Shown here in pieces: positions 47,701-58,341 of a stretch of 64,000 nucleotides of DNA (position 1 is its first letter; each line of letters opens with the position of its first letter). This DNA comes from Ceratodon purpureus (Eukaryota; Streptophyta; Bryopsida; Pseudoditrichales; Ditrichaceae). The notes below the pieces were generated by a model. The model was given only the letters and a program-made list of their open reading frames with translations. It had not been told where the DNA came from and made no database searches. The DNA lies in NCBI GenBank assembly GCA_014871385.1, contig CM026426.1, positions 95,564,992 to 95,628,991 on the forward strand, written 5' to 3'. A program made the position numbers and the translations under genes.

Positions 47701-48670
47701 TTTTTCTTGCAGGGCATAGCTGGAACATTTCTCCTTCGACTTTGCACCTGACTTTGTACCAAAAACTCTTCAACTGCGTAACCTCTTGATCCCCGACCAC
47801 CACGAATGGACCCTGCCCTGTTTCCACCTCGCGATTTACCTCCTCCAGAATGGCGAGACCTTCTTCGACAAACCTTCTGTGATCAGCTGCCGTGAGAATG
47901 AGAGATTTCCCCTTCGGTGCTTGAGATTGGGGATGATTACAGTACTCTACTCCCTTCCTCTTGCACCAAGATCAAATGTGCAACGACGACTGAAGGTGCG
48001 ATTTCTTAAAGTTCGCAAACAGATTGTGAATTGCCGACTTCGAGTGATCACCTGTGGTCCTTCCAAAATCCTTTCCGCATTCTTCACAATGCAACTTCAC
48101 CACACCCACATCATTTAGGTCGCAGGATTTTAGATGCCAGAGGTGATCATTGAAATCCATCTGACCTAGTTCTTTCTGTAACTTCAGAACCTGCGTCTTA
48201 TATTTCTCCATCACCTCCTCGCCGACCACGGTACAGAGTAAATTGGTTGCCGAGTAGGGTTCACAAACTTCAGGCAGAACCGGTGACGACTTCGTAGGAG
48301 TCGGAGGAGGAGGGTCAGCAAACACATCCGGCTCACTTGGAAACTCCACGACTTCTACGCGGGTTACTGCTTCTCCATCGCCATCCCCTTCGATTCGCCT
48401 CCGCTTGGCAGGACCCTCATCACCGAAGTCGGAAGCCGGTATCACATACACCCGCTCTCCAACGAGGTTCATACCCTCGAAGGTACGCTTTATCCCACAT
48501 TTCTCCTCCAAGTCCCAGAAAACAAACGGCCACTCCACACAACCCGCTGCTTCGAGCTTCGCTCTCAATTCTGAACAGGACTCATTCTCACGAACAACCA
48601 AGGGACTGATCAGTTCAGGATTAGACCCTTCGTCTACCAAACTGTAGAGCTTCACCTTGCATGACGACAT
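44758..48670 (-). pseudogene. P/THAP9-like DDE transposase with two zinc fingers, frameshifted
   Basis: ATG at 48670. The N-terminal part ends with a C2H2-like finger (LHCEECGKDFG ... H ... SLH). A TGA lies at 47974. A second Cys/His segment (VRCKVEGEMFQLCPARK ... HMHGLKH) follows, then a frameshift near 47600 and a donor (caggtgagt-like, about 47470). The catalytic part has a Cys-rich block (FTCSECSD), HASDGDSRRRQLMLHDF, GLHDQDYVHNGKKLINPLD, DRQNWASAQRL and LTGSDSCEIFFSKVGG. This order matches the D, D-x-x-H-x-x-K and S-D-x-x-E blocks of P-element/THAP9-type transposases. Frameshifts lie near 47010 and 46690, while the last 641 codons are open to TGA at 44758. The domain parallel is from motif memory. 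A host gene domesticated from such an element is less likely given three shifts. Confidence 0.68.
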
Positions 48671-49109
48671 CCTTGTGCAACACGTACCCACAATTCGCAA
48701 ACCCTAAATTGAAAAACAAGCAAAAATTGAAGCAAAGAAGAAGACACAAACGCTGGACATTACCCCAAACGGCACTGAACCCCCAATCTCGAGCACCATC
48801 CACCCTAACCCACGCACATACCTCGTGAACGCCCATCGATTGCGGATCTGACACCCTCCTGTAATCCCACGCGCAATCTCCAGCTCTTCCACGCGCTGCC
48901 TCATGGAATCCGAGAGAGTGCGCCCTTTTTCTCCCGCCTTGGCTTCCAGAAATCTCCTCCGTCGATGGCAAAATCTCCCCATCCAACGGTGAAAGTATAC
49001 CCTAGACCCTAATTGAATACCCTAGAAAACCTAAACCTAGGCCCTTAGACTCAATCCCAGCCACTGATTACAGGTTTAGATCCTGTAAATTAATATATAC
49101 CATGGTACA

Positions 49110-50520
49110 TTAATAGAACGTTTAGGAGATCACCTAAAATCAAGAAACACTATATAAGGATTTCAAAGAAATTAACCTATATAAGGTTTGGTTTTAGTGA
49201 TTATACTAAAGGTACGCAGATTTTCTACTTGACAACTCATTCAATTCAGAATGCAAGGAATTCATATAACCACAATAAGGATATCAAAATCATAATAAAA
49301 ACAATCACATATCACATGTAAACCTTTACTATGAAGCAGTGCTTTGGATTGTCGTATAGGGATCATGTAGCATCTATTAAGGATTCAGCGCACTCATGCA
49401 ATTTGGGTGAGATCCACTAGAATTTGATCTACTTTGGCTACTTTAGGTGATCATCTAGAAAATCAATCCTACCTCGAGGACAATTTGGAAGTTATACATT
49501 TGACAAAATCATATATTGTTTCAAATTCATAGCTTTAGTATAAACTATCACCCTTTCATTTCTCAGACACGCCCAAAAATAAATATCAAAAATATTTAGG
49601 GGATCACCTAAAATTGGAGTCCGTTAGCATTTCTTAAAAGGAAAGCTACGTAAGGCTCACAACCAAGAGACATAAAAACTAAACTAAATGTCCGGAGTTG
49701 TCTCATATGACGATTGACCCAATTCCGATTGAAGAACTTGACAAACCTTCAAGTTAAAAATAAAACATCATATACAATCTCCACTCCCATGTGAATTTGC
49801 TGATGACAGAGCACTACGCTTAACTCGGTGTAAGTATCGCAAGGCTTTTGTCAGGGATACTTTGCATTCTTTACAATTTCAGGAGATCTCTTTGAATAAA
49901 CAAATTTGCTAGAATTTTGAGTAATCATTAATAAACCAGGTTTCCAAATACAGTAGGGTTACTATAGAAAACCTGAAATTGGTAACATGAAGTTCACAAT
50001 GTATTTAATAACTATCTAAATCATACATGTTTGTTGGCATATACAAGAGAGAGTTCCTAATATATCTAGGTGATCACCTAATAATCGCAACCTATAGAAT
50101 CTTTTGAACGATAATCTACATAAGGCTGACGAGCATATTACCCCAGAGATAAAGTAAAGGTATGTGACATTTTCAATGGATAACTTATATTATTTTTCAC
50201 GCAAGGAAATAACAAAACATCAACATGATTATACAAACAAAATTAACAGTCTCCAATTACGTGAAAATCACCTCACGACAAATAAGTTCTATGGTGTCCA
50301 AGGTATAAGTGTCATTAGGCGTCTATATAGGATTTTGCGCTCACTATACATATTTAAGAGAACGCCTTAATCAAAATTCCTTCTCTGAGAAAAGAATCTA
50401 TTCAACCCATCCTACTTCAATGACCACCTAAGAAAAGTTGTTTCTTATTTGTCACCGCAAATAAGAAGCCCTGTGTGGACGTGAATTCTTTTGTACGTCG
50501 TACTAATAAAACATTAGTAC
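49110..50520. repeat. Diverged satellite, three units of about 467 bp
   Basis: Units start near 49115, 49585 and 50050. Each opens with a palindromic aggtgatcacct-like motif, then a ctac-taaggct-like string, an aaaggta or aaatgt string, and near the unit end a g-tttt-cgc-ctc-like string. The period is 465-470 bp. There is no gene inside. Palindrome variants also appear at 49448 and 50420. Confidence 0.75.
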
Positions 50521-50649
50521 TACATGACGTTGGAGTGAAGCAAAGGAGGACCACATTGTTACTTGAGAAGTAAAGCATAGCCGAACTTTTGCAACAAGTA
50601 CATTTAGATTACCATGGTGAGTGACGCATCCCTCACTCACGTGCCCTTT

Positions 50650-51480
50650 TTTAAGCCGGACCTGTACCGGTTCAACTTTGCACTAATACAAAAGGGGTAG
50701 AAGAAGGATGTACACTTTGCAAAGAGGTATTCAACAAGATCACATTGAAGCCATTTGTCATATGCGGACAAGTGGAGAAGCTATTAAATCGTGTCAAAGA
50801 GATGGCTTCCAAAAAGGGCAAGCAAAGGGGACAAAGAGAGATGGATAATACATCTAGCATCATTGATGCGGCTGTTGACAATCACGGAGTCAGCAATATC
50901 CGTGGTGCTCTTGAAAAAGTGCCCTGGGTAAAGCAATCTTGGCATCAGATTCTTCTCATCGAGTTTCTACAGAGTCAAAAAAAATTGAAGAGGAAATGGA
51001 TTTTGAAATGACCGACTGCGACCTTCCATCTAGTCGCAATGTAGATGGCATTGTGATTGTTGGCGATTGCGTGAAAAGGTACAATTTTTTTTTTCTTCAA
51101 AAAAATGGTGTAATCCGACACCATACTATTTTATTGAGTGCGCTCTCATTTCTAGGATGATTGTGCTTTGCACAATAGTGAATTTGAATATTCTTTTGCC
51201 ATGTCAATGTATAAGATTGAACTAAAGCGGTATCTCTTATGAATGTTTTCTTTACTAGGTTTCAAAATTTCTCCCACAAGTACTTCCAATTCTATCCACT
51301 TAGATTGAACAAGACCGTATGGATTGATGTCTCAAAGATAGACCTTGCACTTACTAAATACATAGTACGGCAACTAGAAGACGCTGGGGTGGCAACCGTG
51401 TTTAACACACTTTTAACTCAAGTAAACCCAAGGCTTTGTCGTCGTAGAATGAAATCAAGGACGACAGATTCTGAGTAATT
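50650..51480 (+). other. Possible decayed exons, unknown
   Basis: Frames at 50745-51011 and 51239-51478 have mixed, protein-like composition. The second contains FSHKYFQFYPLRLNKTVWIDVSK. They could be exons of one plus-strand gene with an intron between about 51076 and 51256 (donor aaaag|gtac, acceptor ttactag|gtt), but I recognise no domain and the upstream start is unclear. Confidence 0.25.
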
Positions 51481-51599
51481 AATGGACAACACTCTGTGAA
51501 GACACCTCAAGGATTGCTAAAAGAAAAGGATCTTCCTGCTAACAGGAAGTTGATGTTTTGAACGTGGAATGCGGCGGTTGTATGGTCCAAAGAGCCTTG

Positions 51600-52170
51600 G
51601 AGGTAGGGTTTCCAAATTAGTCGTCCGACCGGCCCGACGTCCAAAACCCGGACGTCCAAACGCCCATGTCCCGGACGTTGCGTCCCTCAGTCCCCCAGAA
51701 TAACAACCCGGTAAAGAATTGACGTACCCGAGAATAGGTAAAATATATTGGCCGTCGGATCAGCCAATCCGGCAAAGCTACCGCATCTGGGCCATCAAAT
51801 CGTGACGACCGCTGCGGGGGCCGACTTCGGCGTTGCCCTTACGACGGCCGTCTCGCTCGCACGGCCCAGATGCAGCCGCGGTGGTTGCATCGCGACCGCT
51901 TGATCCTGGCAACCGTCTAGGGCTGTCGGATTGGGCGGTCCTCAGCGCGAACGGCCGCCGCGGTCGATCGCGCGGTGGCTGCCCGTGCCGTTGCCTTCGA
52001 CGGTCGTCCGGTGGGCGGCCGTTGGATCAAAGGGCCGTGTTGCCGATGGCCATACAGTGGCATTGTGTTGCGCGACCTTCTAATGCGACGGCCGACAGCC
52101 GACAGCACGAGGCGGAACCGCGGCCGAACAGACGGCCGCAAGTGGGGATAGCCACGAGGGCTGTTCCTCC
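51600..52170. repeat. GC-rich block with GGACGTCC-type palindromes
   Basis: 51620-51690 repeats cccggacgtcc and cgtccgacc strings. 51780-52150 is very GC-rich and carries only composition-driven Arg/Gly/Pro frames. It lies just upstream of the first kinase-like gene and may be its promoter island. A related ggacggac-rich block lies at 54205-54260 on the far side of that gene. Confidence 0.5.
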
Positions 52171-52180
52171 TATATAAGCG
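52171..52180 (+). promoter_or_regulatory. Candidate TATA box
   Basis: The string ctatataag lies about 280 bp upstream of the ATG at 52453 and just after the GC-rich block. It is a plausible core promoter for the kinase-like gene. This rests on the motif and its position only. Confidence 0.4.
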
Positions 52181-52452
52181 GAAACCGCCCACCTATTTTC
52201 ACTCTTTTTCTCCCTATTGCGTGAGAGTAGTTGGCTTGTGGTGGAGGATTTACTCTCTCTCTCTTGAGTCCTTCTCGTCGAGAGGAAAGGGATCCCTTTA
52301 TCTTTGGGCAGGTTGAGGGGGGGGGGGGAGGTTTGAATTTTTAAACAGTTTTTCTCAAAACCTTGTGGAATTTCAAATTGTTTTATTAGTGTTCTTCGGG
52401 TATCCATGATTCATTTTTAGTTGCGGATTGGAACGTTTAAAGGTCTTCCACG

Positions 52453-53763
52453 ATGCCGAAGAACAAGACTCTGAAGAATGTGGGGTAATTCTGGGATAAG
52501 AACCTTGACAATAGACCGTCATTACGTTGCAAGGATTTTATTACCGTTGAGGTCGTTCAATTCTATGAGGGGACCACCCTTGCTTCACTCGATAGTTGTT
52601 ATGTTTGGTTTGAAGAGGACGGGCCCAAGAAATTCAAGCTCGAGCTGGAGTTGCGGATTATGGATGCCTTGATGGGATCGGAATGGGACGAAGATAGACA
52701 GAAGAAGGGGTACACTCGTTTTGTGGAAAATCGAGCACACAATGCATTATGGAATGCTCGTGATATTCTGGCTAAGTTTGCAAGGGAGCATAGGGCGGCA
52801 GATGATGCCTTCAATGAGGTTGTTTTGAAGGCCGAATTGTTCCAAAAACTAATGGAGCCCATGGGATCCGCAGGGCATCGACGTGCTTCTATTAATTGGT
52901 GGGATTCTCCGCTTGGTTGCGAGATTGAGATGGCGATACGGACACGATTTTTGGTTGTCCTATCCAAAACCGCAACCGTCCGGCCATTGGATGACAAAGT
53001 CCTTAAAGGTGGTTATGCAACCATACGCAATGTTTGCATCGAGCGAGCTCTCAAACTCTCTCCAGTTTGGGAATTTGCTGCTAAAAGGCCCCACAATGGG
53101 GATAATCGGCCAGAATTAGCATGAGTGGACCACAACAATGAATCTCTTGCCGTGAGAATTCCCCATCGAGGTGTTATTTGTTTCGTGGCCATTCATCAGA
53201 AGGATTACGTGGAATAGATGCATTGGTGGTACATGGGGACGCTTCGGGAGATGCTCAGAAAAGACCATGAAGCTGGGGATAACGTATATGTCCACTATAC
53301 CTTTAGTAGCAATGAGGAGGATAATGTTGTCCAAGGAATGCGGCTTTGCCTTTTCCGGAGCAAGCAGACGGAGCTTGCTTGAGCCCCCATTAGCACCATA
53401 ATTGCGGTGCTCAAATCAGGCTGGATCCACAACAACTTGTCACCAGACAACATCCTCCTTCACTTTCTCTCGGACGAGACAAAGATCTACATTGAGGTTT
53501 GCAATTGGGGTTTGACCTCGAATACTAATGAGCACAAAAGATCGCCATGGGGTTTCACCAATGCGAAGCAGAAGAAGGAGACCATTGCAAGGCAATATTG
53601 GGTCAATCCGCACGTGGTATACGTACACAGGGCTTCCCAAGATATCCAAATCATTCCCAAATTGAGCTTGGCATGGGAGGAGTTTGCAACCGCAAAGATT
53701 GCAGCAAAAATCAACAGCGGCAACATGTCTGTTGCATACCACAAAGCGGAATTGCAACCATAG
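52453..53763 (+). pseudogene. Kinase-family gene copy 1, catalytic residues lost
   Basis: A single exon from ATG 52453 to TAG 53761 holds 436 codons without an indel but with stops at 52486 (TAA), 53122 (TGA), 53215 (TAG) and 53380 (TGA). The N-terminal 170 codons form a family-specific charged region. A kinase-like domain follows: KGGYATIRNV (glycine loop), HWWYMGTLREML, WIHNNLSPDNILLHF (catalytic loop HRD-x-K-x-x-N changed to HNN) and VCNWGL (DFG changed to NWG). Both catalytic aspartates are Asn, so even without the stops this would be a pseudokinase. It is paralogous to the copy at 58342, which keeps HND and DWG. No activation segment of normal sequence was seen. Confidence 0.68.
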
Positions 53764-53799
53764 ACGTTCAAAAGAATCGTAGACCTTGCTTAAGTATTT

Positions 53800-54340
53800 C
53801 ATAGTTACCTGGGTAGAGTTTGCGGGAACAATCGAGGTGTTGTTGCTGGACTATATCATGTTGTTAACCAATTTAGAGATGTTCAGAAGTGGCCTACCCC
53901 AAATGAGCACTACCAGTATCAGTACTGATATAGAGTGATATCTCTAGTTCTTTATTTTTCAAAACTTTTGGTGTATCTTTCTATTTGCGTACTTAGACCA
54001 CATCAATGATCACTCGTAACTGATTTATTATTGTGAATCGGCTTATACTTTATTTATAAAGTTTATTTTTTTCTTGTTTTTTACCAATCTACATATGATG
54101 ATCATAACCTATTTCCATCCTTTCAAATTCCTTGGAGAATTTCATTCTTTTTCATAGGCTATGTAAAGGTTATAACTTTCATGTGTTATGCAGGGTTGTC
54201 ATAACGGACGGACATGGGCAAAATTTCCGGACACGGACAGACGGACGGACGGAACGATCGGTTCGGGGTGAAAATCGGACATTGAGGGGAGAAGGAAAAT
54301 TACTAGGTTAGTTTTTTATTTTTCACAACTTACCTATAGG
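53800..54340. other. Spacer
   Basis: AT-rich, no gene. At about 54187 it carries cagggttgtcataacggacgg. That resembles a hAT-type terminus (cagggntg), followed by ggacggac repeats. No matching right end was found. Confidence 0.4.
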
Positions 54341-54394
54341 GGAAACATATTGATGACATGGACAACCAACGCTGATGGGGAATTCCACATATGC

Positions 54395-54560
54395 AAAAGG
54401 GGCGCCAGCGTGTTTAGGAGGGGGCGCAAGCGGGTACAGGGGGGGGGGCGAGAAGGTTCAGGAGCCGCGAGCGGTTCAAGGGGGGGCGCGAGCGGGTTTA
54501 GGGGAGGCGCGAGCGGATTTGAGGGGGACACGAGCGGGTTTAGGGGTGCGGCCCACTTTG
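54395..54560 (+). repeat. GC-rich minisatellite of about 24 bp
   Basis: Six to seven imperfect units of gggggcgcgagcgggtttag type. All three plus-strand frames read Gly/Arg/Ala-rich because of it. It is G-rich on the plus strand. Confidence 0.8.
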
Positions 54561-54824
54561 TAGATACAGCACTTTAGAGACAATGCAAAAGAAACTAACA
54601 TTTCCATCAGAATAATATATTACGACTAAGCGCAATGACAACTGTGCAAATTCAGCATAGGAAAAATGAGATACTCGTAATACATGGACTTTGCATTGTT
54701 GTCTACAGTTATGAAAGTAAAAGCATTTCATTACCATTTCAAACCTAAACATAACAAAAATTGCGGTATACAAAAGCTAGTCGCTTAGTACTACGTTGTA
54801 ACTAGTAGTAGTACTCTGCATCTA

Positions 54825-57027
54825 CTACGCCGTGCCACTTGGTCCCGCTCCATCGTCCACCGTCAAGGTGCGCCTGGCTCTCGTCCGTGTCGGCCGGAAT
54901 GGGCCATCGGTTTCACTGAGAGAACGCAAAATTTGCAAGTTTCTCAATTGTGCCAATGTACGCAATGTCTGTGGAGAGTGTTCCTCCAGAAGAAAGTCAA
55001 CAGCTTCATTTTTGAAAACATACTTCCACTCCAAAGAGACATTTGTACTGCCTCTTGGGCGCTCAGATTGGCGTGACCTCCAATGTCTGTAATCAAGTTC
55101 CCATCCTTGTTCCATATGAGGCCTTTTGGGTGCGTACCAAGTTGAAATTTGTTATGCTTCGCATCCCATTATCCATTCAAAGTCTGATAGGAAAAATTTC
55201 GCTTCCCTTGGTCCTCCTTCGCAGATCCAATCATCTTCTTGCACACCCTCACAATCGCCTTGTGGTCATCCTCCCACCCTAACTCGTCACTTACATTGCT
55301 CTCGAAGACCAAGTGAGTCTGGGCCCGCCAACTCCAAATCAAATCTTCCCCCCACATATTGCGGTAACATTCACCCGGGGTGTTTTCGGGATTTCTCTCA
55401 TGGCTTGGTGGCATGTATGGAGTGAGTCCAAAAACCTCGTACAAGCGTTCATGGAACGGAGATTTGCACATCGGGCAAAATCTCCTAACCAAAAAAATGT
55501 TAATTAAACACATTGGATGGAACATGTGTGGACATGATCCAAGTGCCCATCCCCCCTCTAGACCAAATGGATTTAGACACACCATACATGTTTCAGAACC
55601 ATCCAACACCCATGGTTGAGGATTTGGCCAAAGCTTTCTGCTTGTAACTCCTTCCTTCATTTGAAGATCATGGCACGAAGTTGCGTTCTCCACATCAAAA
55701 TCCAACTTTGCCCAATCTATGAGCTTAGAATCCGATTCTTGCATTGGCAGAGTGGATGGAAACATATCATCTGCATTAATCCATGAAGTGAGGCCAAAAT
55801 CCCTTCAAATGTTGTGTTGCAAGTACGATTTGTCGATCTTCTTGAACTCTAACGCGATTTGGCGACCGTGATCAACGCTGAGAATGGTTGCCACTTTCCA
55901 CTCGTAGTATGATTTAGCGAACATCAAAACAAGGAGCCGCTATTCATCATTGGCTCTCCTCAATGTCTCTACTTCTTCCGTTTGAGCATTGGGTGGAAAT
56001 GATAAGGAATCTTGACTTAATGGTCCATCAATGTCCACATAGGGTCGCGCGTATGGGCCTAGTGGAGGCAATATCACTCCAACCCGTCGTCGTTTTGCTG
56101 GTGTGGAAGTATTCTCCAACACACCGGCCGTTGCAACATCAACCGTGTTGTTGATGTAAGATTCATCCACCAACATTGGATCTTGAACTACAGGTATATC
56201 ATTGGCTTGAGAAGACTGAGGTCTTTCTCGTTCTTGCAATTAATTGCGCAAATCTGTTATTACAGCATCTTTTCCAACTGATTCCAATCGTAGTTTTCGG
56301 ATGGTTTCTTGTAACTCTGCAATGAAGCCATCCTTTTCTATAACCTGTAATTGCAACTCCCCGACCTCATTGTTCTGGTTAGATTGGTTTTCTCTAACCA
56401 AAACCGGCATGCCAAGAACCATCGTAGGTCCAATTCCGACCACCTCCAAATTAGCTGCCGGATTCAGATCATTTTCCACGAAGTTGATGTTTGAATCAAC
56501 GTGAGGTTCTGTAACGTCTGTTGGATGGTTGATTGGAGGCACTACAGCCATATTTGCCGGTGCTGCAACTCATGTGGCACCCTTTCTCCATGATGACCAT
56601 CGGAATCAAAATCTCGTTCTGATTCTTCCATCTTAGGCTCCCTCACTTGTGGCTTTACTTTCATTTTTTTCCCCCAAGCCACCATATGGGTATACCCTTT
56701 GTTTAGGAATGTCACGCACTCTCGGTATCGTAACACTCTTCGTAGTTTTGATGGTGGATCAATCCACCACTTTGTGAAGTACCACCTCAGCATACACCAT
56801 TCTGCAAATGAACAATGGTGCTTCATTGCGTTCTATAGATTGTTGCTTGTATAAATGCTGGTAAACTTGTATACAACATTGAACAAACTCCGCATTGAAG
56901 TAGAAGTAGAGGTTTGCCTTGTCTGAGGTCCTGTGATTTCTATTGCGCTCGTGCGGAAATAGTTTTGTGATGTAGCATCACTCAATGAATTCCTCGCATG
57001 TGGAATATTTCCACGGTTCAAGCTCAT
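54825..57027 (-). pseudogene. RING-H2 finger gene, decayed
   Basis: The frame starts near 57027. An early segment has AEWCMLRWYFTKWWIDPPS. A frame change lies near 56600. One continuous frame from 56551 to 55169 then holds a coiled-coil-like Glu-rich part, a basic PAKRRRVG patch and a RING: CMVCLNPF, GSCPHMFHPMC and RRFCPMC. The RING reads C-x2-C, C-x-H, H-x2-C and C-x2-C, as in E3 ubiquitin ligases. After a further shift near 55050, a C-terminal segment (KYVFKNEAVDFLLEEHSP) ends in tandem TAG codons at 54825. Stops: TAG 56835, TAA 56242, TAG 55942, TGA 55807 and TAA 55171. If it was ever active it would have been a ubiquitin ligase. Its family has no name I know. Confidence 0.6.
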
Positions 57028-57297
57028 CTTGCTAACCTCTAAATGCCAACTTTGTAGGATTGTTCAACAAATGAAGCCGCTTCATCATCTTCTTACCACC
57101 ATGCTTCCGTTCCTGATCTTTGATTCGCTTCTTTTCCGCCTTGGTGAGTGGCACTGCCGGAGCTGGACTTTCCTCCATGGTGGTGTGCTGGGAAAGTTTA
57201 GTGTATTAAAAAACACACCAACTACTCAAAACTTCGCCCAAATGGTTTTACAAATCTCCTATGTGGTTGATTACGGTATTCTAACGATACTTTGTGG

Positions 57298-57460
57298 CCC
57301 ACCCAAGTATTCAGCAATAAGCCAGCGTGAGGTAGTTTAGGGCCCAAATTCCCGGATGAGCGTACAAAATACGGCTGAAAGATGGTATGTGGCGTTGTCA
57401 AAATACTGTAGACCCCACCCAAGTACTTAGCAATAAGCCACCGTGAGGTAGTTCAAGGCT
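57298..57460. repeat. 42-bp direct repeat pair
   Basis: The strings cccacccaagtattcagcaa and cccacccaagtacttagcaa, each followed by taagcca-cgtgaggtagtt, lie 116 bp apart in the same orientation. Nothing coding. Confidence 0.85.
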
Positions 57461-57523
57461 TGAGTGCCACGGTGGAGCTAAAAAAAGTGAGGGGAGGAGG
57501 GCGTCGACTTTACTTATATAGTC

Positions 57524-57525
<2 letters not shown>

Positions 57526-57554
<29 letters not shown>
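57526..57554 (+). repeat. Poly-G run, 29 bases
   Basis: Uninterrupted G run upstream of an AT-rich spacer (57690-58330) that shows no gene. Confidence 0.9.
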
Positions 57555-57555
<1 letters not shown>

Positions 57556-58341
57556 GAGTGGATCATGAAGCTTGAGAAGAAGGCTCAAGCGTGGTTCCCA
57601 CTTTTTGTTATTCCAATATTGTACACATCAAGTTCAAAGATAAATGAATGGAGGATATTAGTAAAATGTTTAGGAAATGTTTAAAAAAAATAAAAAAATA
57701 AGAAAAAAAGGATCTTGAATAGCTATATGAACCTTAATATTGGAAGAGACATCAAAATTATAGAATCAGCAAGCATGTCTACTCAGTTGCATAGCGGTGT
57801 CTTTGTTTTATTTTGAATTATAATCAAAACACCATTTGCTTCAAGAAAATAAAAAACATATAAAATCTATGGAGTAGCGTTGAAGAAGGTTGGAAGACAA
57901 AAATATAAACAAATAATAAAATCAGGAATGATGCTGAAAATAATTTGGGGATGAAACAATTATATTGGATAAAAACAATCATGACTATTATAAGAGATTG
58001 GGGATAAAAAGGGATGAATAACATCCGATGGAAAAAGTTATGAAGGTAAATAAATCTCAGAATGATTAGAAACTGAATTATGCCTTAACGGAATAATGAT
58101 CTAATGAAGAATTAAAAATAAAATGTTGACAATGAAAAAATGAAACATTAATATTTCAAAAAATGTGAAAAAATAAAAAAACATCAACATTGGAAGAGAT
58201 AAAGAGAAATAATTAAAATCACGAGCATAGAGTGGAAGAAGGTTGGATTAGAGATAAATAAATTAATCTATATATTTTATTGTATATACGAAACAAACAA
58301 TGCTCTAACATATAATTAAAAATATAAAGAATCGTTATGAA

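Noticed and set aside
51833..52192. Arg/Gly/Pro-rich frames upstream of kinase copy 1
   Set aside because: They are open only because the block is very GC-rich, both strands are equally open, and no domain is seen.
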